From assembly GCA_002422205.1 (NCBI GenBank), contig DITS01000001.1:41337-105336 (forward strand): a stretch of DNA of 64,000 bases, written 5' to 3'. A program made the translations under genes and the position numbers. The notes under the pieces were generated by a model, which worked only from the letters and a program-made list of their open reading frames with translations, was not told the DNA's origin and made no database searches. The DNA comes from Alphaproteobacteria bacterium UBA6178. GTDB taxonomy: Bacteria > Pseudomonadota > Alphaproteobacteria > Rickettsiales > UBA3002. Below are positions 23,961 through 32,585 of this stretch, piece by piece; positions within the stretch are counted from its first letter, which is position 1, and the number at the start of each line of letters is the position of its first letter.

Positions 23961-26168
23961 ATGCACACCCAGTCACAACCCGATCACCTCAGTCTGAACT
24001 GGTTCAAGGGCTTGCGCCCGTCGAAAGTGTTTATTCTGGCGCTGGTAATGGCAGCTGTGACGTCCGCTGCCGCCACATGGATTGCGATTACCGGCGTTGC
24101 CGAGCCGCTCAATCAGCGCGATGATATGCTGTCATGGCTGGTAGGCATTAATGCGGTATTTTTACTGGGGCTTTTTGCGCTGATAGCCCAGCGTATTTTA
24201 GGGCTCTACCGCGCGATGAAGCGCGGAGCCGTTGGTTCGCGTTTGCAGCGCCGTATTGTGCTGATTTTCAGCCTCGTCACCATCATCCCTACCGTTATTG
24301 TCTCGTTATTTTCCGCGTTGTTTTTGCATTTGGGGATTGAAACATGGTTTGACGAACGCGTCAAAACCGCGCTGGAAGAATCGGTAGCCGTCGCCGAAGT
24401 CTATATGAACGAGCATAAAGACACCATCCGCGCCGACGCATTGGCGATGGCCAGCGACATCAAACGCGATTTACCGCTGGTGATGACGAATCCTTCCAGC
24501 TTCAGTCAGCTGCTCAGCACCCAGTCGCTGCTGCGCAATTTATCGGAAGCCATCGTGTTTCAACCAGGCCGCGTGGTAGCACGCACCGAGCTGAGTTTTT
24601 CGCTTTCATTCGAGCGACTGCCCGAGCATGTGATGCAGCAGGCCGATGACGGCAATATCGTGGTCATGGCCGATGGTGACGATAAAATCCGTGCGCTGAT
24701 CAAGCTTGATAGTTACAGCGAGCTTTATTTGCTCATTGGCCGCATTGTCGATGCCAAGGTGCTTAACCACATGGTGCTGGCACAAGGCGCGGTGAATGAA
24801 TATCGCCGCCTGCGCACCGACATCGCCGATATCCAGATTCAGTTTTCGCTGCTGTTTATGCTGGTCGTTTTATTGCTGCTACTGTCTGCCATTTGGTATG
24901 GCATGTATGTCGCGATGAAGCTGGTATTGCCGATATCGCGCCTCATCCGCGCCACGGAGAAAGTCCGCGCCGGTGACTATAGCGAGCAGGTCCCCGTCAG
25001 CAGCAAAGGCGACGAAATCAGCACGTTGGGGCGCACCTTCAACCGCATGACACAGCAGCTGGAAAAGCAGCGCACCGAACTAGTCGAAGCCAACCGCCAG
25101 CTCGATGAGCGCCGCCGCTTTACCGAAGCGGTGTTTGCCGGTGTGTCCGCCGGTGTTATCGCGCTCAATGACAAACGCGAAATCACCCTCAATAACCGCA
25201 GCGCCGCGCAGTTGCTGCAGGATGATCCGCAGCAATCGCTCAAAGGCATGCCGATGGTGGCGCTGATTCCCGATATCGCCGCGCTGCTCGATCAGGCGGA
25301 ATCGCGCCAAGGGCAATTGGCCGAGCAGAATCTCAGCATCAGGCGCGGCAAAAAAATTCTCAATCTGCATGTGCGTGTCAGCGCCGAAATCAAGGATTGC
25401 AAGGCCGATGGCTTCATTGTCACCTTCGATGATGTCACCGAGCTGGTCAGCGCGCAGCGCCACGCCGCATGGGCCGATGTAGCGCGCCGCATTGCGCATG
25501 AAATTAAAAACCCACTCACCCCTATCACGCTATCGACCGAGCGTTTGCGCAAAAAATACCTCGATCAATTAGCCAGTGACGAAGACCGCGAAGCCTTCAC
25601 CCGCTACACCGATACGATCGCGCGGCATGTGCGCGATATTGGCTCGATGGTGGAAGAATTCGTGTCCTTTGCGCGCATGCCCAGTGCGGTGCTGGCCGAG
25701 CATGACATTCGCCGTACGGTCAATGAAGGGCTGTTTTCCGCTAAAACCGCGTATCCTACCGTCAAATTCAAAGCCGAACTGCCCGACAGCCCGACGCCGC
25801 TGCATTTCGATGATCGCCAAATCGCGCAGGTGCTGACCAACCTATTCAAAAATGCAGTGGAAGGCATTGAAGCGCGCCGCGAACAGCAAGGCGAGCAGGC
25901 AGAAAAAGGCACGGTCACTGTGCGCGTCACGCCTAGCGACACGCAGGTAAAGCTTGATGTAGAGGATAACGGCATTGGCTTCCCACCGGATAAAATCAGC
26001 ACGCTGACCGAGCCTTACGTGACCACCCGCGCCAAAGGCACGGGGCTGGGCCTTGCGATTGTGAAGAAGCACATGGAAGAACATAAAGGCCACATGGAGT
26101 TGTCGAATCTTAGTGACGGCGGTGCAAGGGTGACACTGGTGTTTTCACGCCCCACCCAAACCACCTGA
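23961..26168 (+). CDS. ntrY: NtrY-family membrane sensor kinase
   Basis: 735 residues. Three N-terminal membrane helices (about 22-45, 59-80, 99-124), an extracytoplasmic domain (about 125-285), a fourth helix (about 288-315), a HAMP linker (316-370), a PAS domain (about 385-480) and the kinase core with RIAHEIKNPLTPI (H513), NLFKNAVEGIE, VEDNGIGFP and GTGLGLAIV. It pairs with NtrX in nitrogen and redox control. No Shine-Dalgarno is seen: the start codon touches a heptamer array. Order ntrB-ntrC-ntrY-ntrX-trkA is the alphaproteobacterial standard. Confidence 0.94.
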   Translation: MHTQSQPDHLSLNWFKGLRPSKVFILALVMAAVTSAAATWIAITGVAEPLNQRDDMLSWLVGINAVFLLGLFALIAQRILGLYRAMKRGAVGSRLQRRIVLIFSLVTIIPTVIVSLFSALFLHLGIETWFDERVKTALEESVAVAEVYMNEHKDTIRADALAMASDIKRDLPLVMTNPSSFSQLLSTQSLLRNLSEAIVFQPGRVVARTELSFSLSFERLPEHVMQQADDGNIVVMADGDDKIRALIKLDSYSELYLLIGRIVDAKVLNHMVLAQGAVNEYRRLRTDIADIQIQFSLLFMLVVLLLLLSAIWYGMYVAMKLVLPISRLIRATEKVRAGDYSEQVPVSSKGDEISTLGRTFNRMTQQLEKQRTELVEANRQLDERRRFTEAVFAGVSAGVIALNDKREITLNNRSAAQLLQDDPQQSLKGMPMVALIPDIAALLDQAESRQGQLAEQNLSIRRGKKILNLHVRVSAEIKDCKADGFIVTFDDVTELVSAQRHAAWADVARRIAHEIKNPLTPITLSTERLRKKYLDQLASDEDREAFTRYTDTIARHVRDIGSMVEEFVSFARMPSAVLAEHDIRRTVNEGLFSAKTAYPTVKFKAELPDSPTPLHFDDRQIAQVLTNLFKNAVEGIEARREQQGEQAEKGTVTVRVTPSDTQVKLDVEDNGIGFPPDKISTLTEPYVTTRAKGTGLGLAIVKKHMEEHKGHMELSNLSDGGARVTLVFSRPTQTT

Positions 26169-26276
26169 TGTTTTTATGCAACATTACGCTGGACATTTGT
26201 CGCAACTCATGTAACATTTGCGCAACAAAAGCAAAATAGTCGGCAATTTATCCAACCCTTTCAATGGAGTAGTTGC

Positions 26277-27677
26277 ATGAGCCTTGACATCCTCGTGATT
26301 GACGACGAATCAGATATTACCTCCCTTATTTCTGACATTCTCACTGACGAGCATTATCATGTTCGCGTAGCCAACAATAGCGACAGCGCCCTCAAAGCAT
26401 TAGCCGAGCGTGTGCCTGCCGCCGTGATTCTCGATATCTGGCTGCAAGGCAGCGAGCTCGATGGCTTAGGCATTTTAGAGCGCACGCAAAAGAAATATCC
26501 GCATGTGCCCGTCATCATGATTTCCGGTCATGGCAATATCGAAACCGCCGTCACCGCCATTAAAATGGGCGCGTATGACTTCATCGAAAAGCCTTTCAGC
26601 GCCGAGCGGCTGCTGTTGATTCTGGGCCGCGCACTGGAAAATGCCAAGCTCAAGCTGGAAAATACCGAGTTGCGCCTGCGTGGCAAACCCGAAACCGAGC
26701 TGATCGGCTCCTCTGCCGCTGCTTCACATCTGCGCCAGACCGTCGAAAAAGTGGCACCCACCAACAGCCGCATTCTGCTCACCGGCGGGCCCGGCACCGG
26801 CAAGGAAGTGGTGGCACGGTTGATTCATCAAAAATCGCATCGCCGCAATGGCAAGTTTGTTGTGCTCAATGCCGCGAGTATTTCGCCTTCACGCGTTGAA
26901 ACCGAATTATTCGGAGTCGAAGATAATAACCCCAATGGTGGCGCTGAAAAGCTTGGCATGCTTGAGCGTGCGCATGGCGGCACCCTCTTCATCGATGAGG
27001 TCGCCGATATGCATCTGGAAACGCAAAGCCGCTTTTTGCGCGCCTTGCAGGGTCAGTCCTTCACGCGTGTGCATGGTAATAAGCCGGTGACGGTCGATGT
27101 GCGTATCATCGCCGCAAGCAACCGCGATTTGCAGGCCGAAATCGATGCCGGTCGTTTCCGCGAAGATCTCTATTATCGCCTCAATGTCGTGCCGATCAAA
27201 CTGCCCAGCCTGCGTGAGCGCCGCGAAGATATTCCCGAGCTGTGCCGTTATTTTATCCGCCGCGCAGCCGAAGTTTCGGGTATGCCTAACCGCCATTTGA
27301 ATGACGATGCGATTGCGGTGCTGCAATCCTATGTGTGGCCGGGCAATATCCGCCATTTGCGCAACATCATGGAATGGCTGCTTATCATGGCACCCGGCAA
27401 CAGCGTCGACCCCATCAAGGCTGATCATTTGCCGCCGGAATTATTCGAGTCCAACCGTGCGATTATGTCACCCGAAATCAACAGTGATATCATGTCGATG
27501 CCGTTGCGTGATGCGCGTGAAACATTTGAAAAACAATACTTAAATGCGCAAATCAATCGCTTTGGCGGGAATATTTCCAAAACCTCGAATTTCGTCGGAA
27601 TGGAGCGTTCCGCTTTACATCGTAAGCTGAAAATGCTTGGTATCCATAATGACGAGAAAGAGAAAACAGCTGCGTAA
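26277..27677 (+). CDS. ntrX: NtrX-family response regulator
   Basis: 466 residues. Receiver domain with D9/D10, phospho-acceptor D53 (ILDIW) and K105. AAA+ domain with GGPGTGKE (170-177) and TLFIDEVAD, and a C-terminal Fis-type helix (GNISKTSNFVGMERSALHRKL). The GAFTGA loop seen in NtrC is absent: the stretch after ELFGVE (about 214-226) reads DNNPNGGAEKLG. This is known for NtrX of other Alphaproteobacteria and means direct sigma-54 activation is unlikely. A ribosome site (ATGGAG) precedes the ATG. The 108-bp gap after ntrY carries several TTGCGCAAC-like words and may hold a promoter. Confidence 0.94.
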   Translation: MSLDILVIDDESDITSLISDILTDEHYHVRVANNSDSALKALAERVPAAVILDIWLQGSELDGLGILERTQKKYPHVPVIMISGHGNIETAVTAIKMGAYDFIEKPFSAERLLLILGRALENAKLKLENTELRLRGKPETELIGSSAAASHLRQTVEKVAPTNSRILLTGGPGTGKEVVARLIHQKSHRRNGKFVVLNAASISPSRVETELFGVEDNNPNGGAEKLGMLERAHGGTLFIDEVADMHLETQSRFLRALQGQSFTRVHGNKPVTVDVRIIAASNRDLQAEIDAGRFREDLYYRLNVVPIKLPSLRERREDIPELCRYFIRRAAEVSGMPNRHLNDDAIAVLQSYVWPGNIRHLRNIMEWLLIMAPGNSVDPIKADHLPPELFESNRAIMSPEINSDIMSMPLRDARETFEKQYLNAQINRFGGNISKTSNFVGMERSALHRKLKMLGIHNDEKEKTAA

Positions 27678-27728
27678 TTCGTAATTCACAGTTCGATTAT
27701 CGAATGACGAATGACGAATCACGAGCTA
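27673..27728. repeat. heptamer array between ntrX and trkA
   Basis: Eight 7-bp units in a row (CGTAATT twice, CACAGTT, CGATTAT, CGAATGA twice, CGAATCA, CGAGCTA). The first unit contains the ntrX stop codon. Confidence 0.75.
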
Positions 27729-27738
27729 TGGAGTCATC

Positions 27739-29118
27739 ATGCGAATCCTTATCTGCGGTGCCGGACAGGTTGGCTATAGCATTGCGCGTCAGCTCAGCAA
27801 AGAAGACAACCAGATCACAATGATCGATTACAACCCCGACCTGATTCAGAAGATCAACGATAATCTGGATGTGCGGGCGTTTGTGGGGCATGCCGCGCAT
27901 CCCAATGTGCTCAAAGCTGCTGGCGCGGAAGACGCGGATATGCTCATTGCTGTCACCTATTCCGACGAGGTGAATATGGTGGCGTGCCAGATCGGTTATT
28001 CGCTGTTCAATATCCCTACGCGTATCGCGCGTATCCGCCACCAGAATTATCTCAAGCCCGATTGGCAGTCGCTTTATTCGAATGAAAATCTGGCGCTGAA
28101 CGTCATTATTTCGCCCGAAATCGAAGTGGCGCGCGCCATCACGCGGCGGCTGCATTCCCCCGGCACGCTCGACATTATTCCCTTTGCCGATGACAAGGTG
28201 CGCGTGATCGCGGTGCGGGCGATGGAAGGCTGCCCGATGACCAATCTGCCGGTGTCGCTCATCCGACAAAAAGCAGGCGCAGCGAGCCTGAATATTATCG
28301 GCGTATCCAGCGAAGGTAAATTCAGCGTTCCCACTGCGGAATCGATTTTGCGTGCGGGCGATGATGTGTATTTCATTGCCGCTAGCCACGACACCAAGCG
28401 GGTGATGAATTTATTCGGCCATGATGAGCGCGAAGCGCGCCGCGCGATTATTCTCGGCGGTGGCAATATCGGTTTGTTTCTGGCGCAAGGGCTGGAAGAA
28501 GATGTCGATCATGATATCAAACTCAAAATCGTGGAATTTAGCCGCGAACGCGCCGAGTTGATTGCTTCAACGCTCAATAAAACCACCGTGCTCAACGGTA
28601 GCGCGCTCGACCGCGAGGTGCTGATGGAAGCGGGCATCGACCATACCGAAACCGTGATCGCCGTTACCAATGACGATGAAACCAATATCCTCAGCTGCCT
28701 GCTGGCCAAGCGTTTCGGTGCCGAGCGCACCATCGCACTGGTCAATAACGCTACCTATGCGCCGTTGCTCACCGATCTGGGAATTGACGTGACCGTCAAT
28801 CCGCGCGAAACCACCGTATCGCGTATTTTAGAGCATGTGCGCAAAGGCCGCATCACCGCCGTGCATGCGATCAGCGACGGCGCAGCGGAGATCATTGAAG
28901 CCGTGGCCATGGCCACCTCCTCGCTGGTCGGCAAAAGCATCGGCGAATTAAAGTTACCCGCCGGTATTATTTTCGGTGCGCTGGTACGTAAAGACGACAT
29001 TATTATCCCCTCGATCGAGACCACCATCGCCGAGGGCGATCACATCATCATCCTCGCCACCTCCGCCATGGTGCGCAAAGTGGAAAAAATCTTCTCCGTC
29101 AGTTTGGAATATTTTTAG
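27739..29118 (+). CDS. trkA: Trk system potassium uptake protein TrkA
   Basis: 459 residues with two repeats of RCK-N plus RCK-C. The first NAD-binding motif is ICGAGQVGYSIARQL (residues 4-18), the second IILGGGNIGLFLAQGL near 235. The acidic end of the second Rossmann strand is seen in MIDYNPD. TrkA gates the TrkH channel by binding NAD(H)/ATP at the inner face of the membrane. It closes the dusB-ntr group, as in many Alphaproteobacteria; hfq, which often follows, is not here. Start at ATG 27739 with GGAG upstream in TATGGAGTC. Confidence 0.96.
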   Translation: MRILICGAGQVGYSIARQLSKEDNQITMIDYNPDLIQKINDNLDVRAFVGHAAHPNVLKAAGAEDADMLIAVTYSDEVNMVACQIGYSLFNIPTRIARIRHQNYLKPDWQSLYSNENLALNVIISPEIEVARAITRRLHSPGTLDIIPFADDKVRVIAVRAMEGCPMTNLPVSLIRQKAGAASLNIIGVSSEGKFSVPTAESILRAGDDVYFIAASHDTKRVMNLFGHDEREARRAIILGGGNIGLFLAQGLEEDVDHDIKLKIVEFSRERAELIASTLNKTTVLNGSALDREVLMEAGIDHTETVIAVTNDDETNILSCLLAKRFGAERTIALVNNATYAPLLTDLGIDVTVNPRETTVSRILEHVRKGRITAVHAISDGAAEIIEAVAMATSSLVGKSIGELKLPAGIIFGALVRKDDIIIPSIETTIAEGDHIIILATSAMVRKVEKIFSVSLEYF

Positions 29119-29130
29119 GCCCAGCCTTTT

Positions 29131-29348
29131 CTCCTTGCTCCCTCCGGGAGAGGTCGGGCTGAGGGCCCTTGCTTATGCTTCGTAGTTGCTAGTTGTCAGC
29201 CTTCAGTTGCCAGTCCAGCCTCGCCACCGTCATACTGGTGCTCAAGCTCAGTGTCTCCACCTGTATCCTCCGCCCAAGATGCTGGCATCAAGTGCCAGCA
29301 TGACGATAATCTGTGCTCCGTCATACTGGCGCTTGACGCCAGTATCCA
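29131..29348. repeat. mosaic of extragenic repeats after trkA
   Basis: 29131-29165 is a degenerate CCTCCGGGAGAG repeat. 29183-29217 has five 7-bp units of the TAGTTGC/CAGTTGC type. 29229-29258, 29277-29304 and 29320-29348 are palindromic GTCA...TCC elements of the ACTGGCG or GCTGGCA types. No gene is seen in 29119-29362. Confidence 0.75.
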
Positions 29349-29362
29349 CTAAGCGGCAAGCT

Positions 29363-29566
29363 TCAAGCCGCACGTTTACGGGCGGCTTTGCTCCATAACT
29401 CTTCATGCACCGTATAGGCCACCGTTTGCACCAGCGGCTCGATGATGCCAATACCAAACGCAATGATCCAGCTGCCGCTGATGGCATAGGCCACCGCAAT
29501 GGCCACCACCATGTGCATTACGCTGTAGCTCGCTGTTTTCCATGCTTTGCGTTGGATAACTGACAT
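29363..29566 (-). CDS. DUF2061 small membrane protein
   Basis: 67 residues with two membrane helices. It has RKAWKTASYSVMHMVVAIAV and GIGIIEPLVQTVAYTVHEELW, which match the DUF2061 pattern (K-T-x-SY ... IG-x-x-EP-x-x-K/QT-x-AY-x-x-HE-x-x-W). Function is unknown. A GAGGTAAGG ribosome site lies before the ATG. It follows ilvD on the same strand, with a separate AT-rich promoter region between them. Confidence 0.8.
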   Translation of the reverse strand: MSVIQRKAWKTASYSVMHMVVAIAVAYAISGSWIIAFGIGIIEPLVQTVAYTVHEELWSKAARKRAA

Positions 29567-29609
29567 TGCCTTACCTCATATTTTTGTTGCTTGTTCTATT
29601 TATTATAGT

Positions 29610-29634
29610 AATGCGAATTATTCTTAATTGCAAT
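29610..29634. promoter_or_regulatory. Fur-like box in AT-rich promoter of the DUF2061 gene
   Basis: AATGCGAATTATTCTTAATT resembles the AATGCGAATNATTCTCATT form of Fur boxes and contains AATTA/TAATT arms. It lies about 45 bp before the start of the DUF2061 gene in a 190-bp AT-rich stretch (29567-29759) that is unlike the surrounding GC-rich DNA. Confidence 0.3.
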
Positions 29635-29759
29635 AAGAAAGCTATAACAACTATAATAATATAGATAATAATAGATTTTATCTATTAAATAGAGCCAAAT
29701 ACTTCCATAGCGATAGCTTGTATCAATGACAAATGCTTATTTAGATAGGTTTAACTGCT

Positions 29760-31481
29760 TTAAATATCCGCGAACATCTGTTTTTCGTGTTTGCCACCTG
29801 GATGCGTCACCGCGCCAAATTCGGCGCTGCCCACGGTTTGCGCGTATTTCCACAATGTGCCGGATTGGTAATCGGTTTCACGCGGCTTCCAGCTTTGCTT
29901 GCGCTCCGCCAACTCCGCGTCAGACAGCGCCACATCAATGGTACGTTTAATCGCGTCAATGGTAATCACATCACCATCTTTCAGCAACCCAATAGGACCG
30001 CCCACTGCCGCTTCCGGTCCCACATGGCCGATGCAGAAGCCGCGTGTGCCGCCGCTAAAGCGCCCGTCGGTAATCAGCGCGACCGAATCACCCGCGCCTT
30101 GGCCATACAGCGCCGCCGTGGTGGAGAGCATCTCACGCATACCCGGCCCGCCTTTGGGGCCTTCATAGCGAATCACGATGACTTCGCCTGCTTTATAGTC
30201 GCGTTTTTCCACTGCGGCAAACGCATCTTCCTCGCAATCAAACACGCGCGCGGGCCCGGTAAACACCAGATTTTTCATGCCCGCGACCTTCACAATCGCG
30301 CCTTCTGGCGCGAGGTTGCCCTTTAGCGTCACCACGCCGCCGGTGGGTGATAGCGGATTGCTTAAGGGGCGCACCACGTCTTGCCCTTCGGGGAATTTGA
30401 TGTCCTTCAGATTCTCGGCAATCGTTTTGCCGGTCACGGTCAGGCAATCGCCATGCAGAAAGCCGCCATCGAGCAGCAGCTTCATCACCACCGGCACGCC
30501 GCCGATGCCATATAAATCCATCGCCACATATTTACCGCCCGGCTTGAGGTCAGCGATATAGGGCGTACGCGCGAAAATCTCGCCCACATCATGAATGTCA
30601 AAATCAATGCCGCATTCATGCGCAATCGCGGGCAGATGCAGTGCCGCATTGGTGCTGCCACCGGTTGCCGCGACCACTGCCGCCGCATTCTCAAGGCTTT
30701 TGCGCGTCACAATATCGCGCGGACGGATTTTGTTTTTAAGCAGATTGAGCACCGCCTCGCCCGATGCAAACGCATAGGCATCGCGTGATTCATAGGGCGC
30801 AGGCGCACCCGCTGATCCGGGCAGTGCCAAGCCAATCGCTTCCGACACGCAGGCCATGGTGTTGGCCGTAAACTGTCCGCCGCACGAGCCCGCCGACGGG
30901 CAAGCCACCTGCTCCAACTCGTTCAGCTCCGCCTCAGACATATTGCCGGCGCTATGCTGGCCGACGCCTTCAAACACATCGACCACCGTCACGTCTTTAC
31001 CTTTATATTGTCCGGGCAGAATCGAGCCGCCATACATGAACACGCTCGGCACATTCAGCCGCACCATTGCCATCATCAATCCGGGCAATGATTTGTCGCA
31101 GCCCGCCAGCCCGACAATCGCGTCATAGCAATGGCCGCGCATCGTCAGCTCGACCGAATCGGCGATCACCTCGCGGCTCACCAGCGACGATTTCATCCCC
31201 TGATGCCCCATCGCAATGCCATCGGTCACGGTAATCGTCGTGAATTCGCGCGGCGTGCCGCCCGCTGCGGCGACGCCCTTTTTCACCACCTGCGCCTGAC
31301 GCGCGAGCGAAATATTGCACGGTGCCGCTTCGTTCCATGTGGTCGCCACGCCGATCAACGGTTGGTCAATCAACTCACGCGACAGCCCCATCGCATATAA
31401 ATAAGAGCGGTGCGGTGCACGCGCTGGCCCTTCAGTAACATGGCGGCTGGGAAGTGTCGATTTTCCGTAAGTCTTGGTCAT
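29760..31481 (-). CDS. ilvD: dihydroxy-acid dehydratase
   Basis: 573 residues, IlvD/Edd family. The Fe-S cluster cysteines are C55 (NEAAPCN), C128 (GCDKS) and C200 (PSAGSCGG). It also has TDGIAMGHQGM and the C-terminal GRFSGGTRGFCIGHVGPEA with the active-site Ser. It makes the 2-keto acids for valine, leucine and isoleucine, and works in the cytoplasm. The length fits the shorter class of IlvD rather than the 616-residue E. coli type. It stands alone without other ilv genes. The DUF2061 gene follows. Confidence 0.95.
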   Translation of the reverse strand: MTKTYGKSTLPSRHVTEGPARAPHRSYLYAMGLSRELIDQPLIGVATTWNEAAPCNISLARQAQVVKKGVAAAGGTPREFTTITVTDGIAMGHQGMKSSLVSREVIADSVELTMRGHCYDAIVGLAGCDKSLPGLMMAMVRLNVPSVFMYGGSILPGQYKGKDVTVVDVFEGVGQHSAGNMSEAELNELEQVACPSAGSCGGQFTANTMACVSEAIGLALPGSAGAPAPYESRDAYAFASGEAVLNLLKNKIRPRDIVTRKSLENAAAVVAATGGSTNAALHLPAIAHECGIDFDIHDVGEIFARTPYIADLKPGGKYVAMDLYGIGGVPVVMKLLLDGGFLHGDCLTVTGKTIAENLKDIKFPEGQDVVRPLSNPLSPTGGVVTLKGNLAPEGAIVKVAGMKNLVFTGPARVFDCEEDAFAAVEKRDYKAGEVIVIRYEGPKGGPGMREMLSTTAALYGQGAGDSVALITDGRFSGGTRGFCIGHVGPEAAVGGPIGLLKDGDVITIDAIKRTIDVALSDAELAERKQSWKPRETDYQSGTLWKYAQTVGSAEFGAVTHPGGKHEKQMFADI

Positions 31482-31501
31482 GGTTTGTGTCTCTTTTTTG
31501 T

Positions 31502-31583
31502 GTTTGCTCCTGCTGCGGGCTACTGCCCTCCGCCAGCGCCTGACGCTTACGCGACTAAAGGCTCGGTCTACTGACCTCGGTTT
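31502..31583 (+). repeat. 82-bp structured element, copy 4
   Basis: Hairpins GGGC-TACT-GCCC and GGTC-TACT-GACC; the second stem differs from other copies in both arms but keeps pairing. It lies upstream of ilvD, read on the plus strand. Confidence 0.75.
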
Positions 31584-31591
31584 TATGTCTT

Positions 31592-31734
31592 GTCATTCCC
31601 GCGAAAGCGGGAATCGAGCCCTACCTCTTCACTGGATACCCGCTTTCGCGAGTATGACAATCAAAAAGTAAAAATATTCCGCATCACCAATACGGGCAAC
31701 CCTTCACTGAACTCTGTACTCTGAACTCTAAAGC
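31592..31734. repeat. palindromic pair and heptamer array
   Basis: 31592-31616 forward (GTCATTCCCGC, loop GAAA, GCGGGAATC) and 31634-31658 reverse (GGATACCCGC ... GCGAGTATGAC). 31707-31727 has CTGAACT, CTGTACT, CTGAACT. The plus-strand translation gives the well-known WIPAFASMT type repeat peptide, a sign of non-coding repeat. Confidence 0.8.
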
Positions 31735-31744
31735 CTGACAAGCC

Positions 31745-32479
31745 CTAGTATGCACCCGCAGTGCGCAACGCGTGGGTAATGGTGGCATTGCCGCGAGCAT
31801 CCACGCCTTGCGGGCTTACGCCCTTGGCCAGCAGGTAGCGCAGCGTGTCCGGCGCACCGTGACGCGCCGCCACCATCGCCAGCGATTCGCCCTGCGCGTT
31901 GGACATAAACAAATTCCGTCCCGACTGAATCAGCGCGCGCAAGCCATTCAGGTTATTGGTTGCGGCAGCATGAAAGGTCAGCGCGTCATAATCCGATTCC
32001 CACTGCGCCACGGGCAAATGGCGGTTTTCGCGGCTATACTGCTTATTGTATATCTCGTTGGGCAGATATTGTTTGCGGTAATTAAATTTGCGCTGAAATT
32101 TCGGGCGTTGCACCACAGGCCGCACCACGGGTTTTTCCTCTTCCGGTGCCACGCCCACATCGGCCAGCGGCACATCGCTTGGTTGCCCATCGCGGATTTG
32201 TTTGCCGGATTGGAAAAAATCAAAGGCATCATCATCTGCAGGTAGTGGCAAGGTGGCCGCGCTTTGCGGTGCATCAGCGGGCGCTTGCGCCGGTGCCAGC
32301 GGGTCAAGGCTAGCCGGGGGCGTCGGAGACAGCGGGTTAAACGGATCGCCAGCAGGGAGCGGCGGCAAGGCAGGCAAGCTGGGCAGATCGGGCAAGGCAG
32401 GCATTGCATCTTGCGCGAGTGCTGCGCTCAGCGGCAAGCAACAGGCCAGCAGGGCAATGAATATATGTGAACAGGTCAT
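31745..32479 (-). CDS. exported ankyrin-repeat protein with proline-rich N-terminus
   Basis: 244 residues. A signal peptide (residues 1-22, ending LSAALAQ) is followed by a low-complexity Pro/Leu/Ala region (about 25-85, repeated LPxLP). A basic linker is rich in Lys/Arg/Gln (about 120-145). Two ankyrin repeats close the protein: DALTFHAAATNNLNGLRAL and GESLAMVAARHGAPDTLRYL. It is probably periplasmic and mediates protein contacts. No enzyme motif is seen. It lies downstream of popZ on the same strand, separated by about 106 bp with two DnaA-box-like words. I do not know a named homologue. Confidence 0.75.
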   Translation of the reverse strand: MTCSHIFIALLACCLPLSAALAQDAMPALPDLPSLPALPPLPAGDPFNPLSPTPPASLDPLAPAQAPADAPQSAATLPLPADDDAFDFFQSGKQIRDGQPSDVPLADVGVAPEEEKPVVRPVVQRPKFQRKFNYRKQYLPNEIYNKQYSRENRHLPVAQWESDYDALTFHAAATNNLNGLRALIQSGRNLFMSNAQGESLAMVAARHGAPDTLRYLLAKGVSPQGVDARGNATITHALRTAGAY

Positions 32480-32501
32480 GGCATTACTGTGCCAGAAGGG
32501 C

Positions 32502-32522
32502 TGTGGAAAAGAAAGTGGATAA
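32502..32522 (-). promoter_or_regulatory. two DnaA-box-like sequences
   Basis: On the minus strand 32522-32514 reads TTATCCACT (8 of 9 to TTATCCACA) and 32510-32502 reads TTTTCCACA (full match to TTWTNCACA). They are three bases apart, 22 bp upstream of the ankyrin gene start. Confidence 0.35.
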
Positions 32523-32585
32523 CAACCGCAATCGGCTTACAAATCACAGATAATTTGTGATCTTTGCAAAAAAGCCACGCTCTCG

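Noticed and set aside
31474..31671. Plus-strand 65-codon frame ending in WIPAFASMT
   Set aside because: This peptide is the translation of a widespread palindromic DNA repeat, and the frame begins inside ilvD.
32540..32560. CRP/FNR-type operator near 32540
   Set aside because: The dyad ATCACA-N7-TGTGAT has its arms in the reverse order of the CRP consensus; it is only a weak hairpin after popZ.
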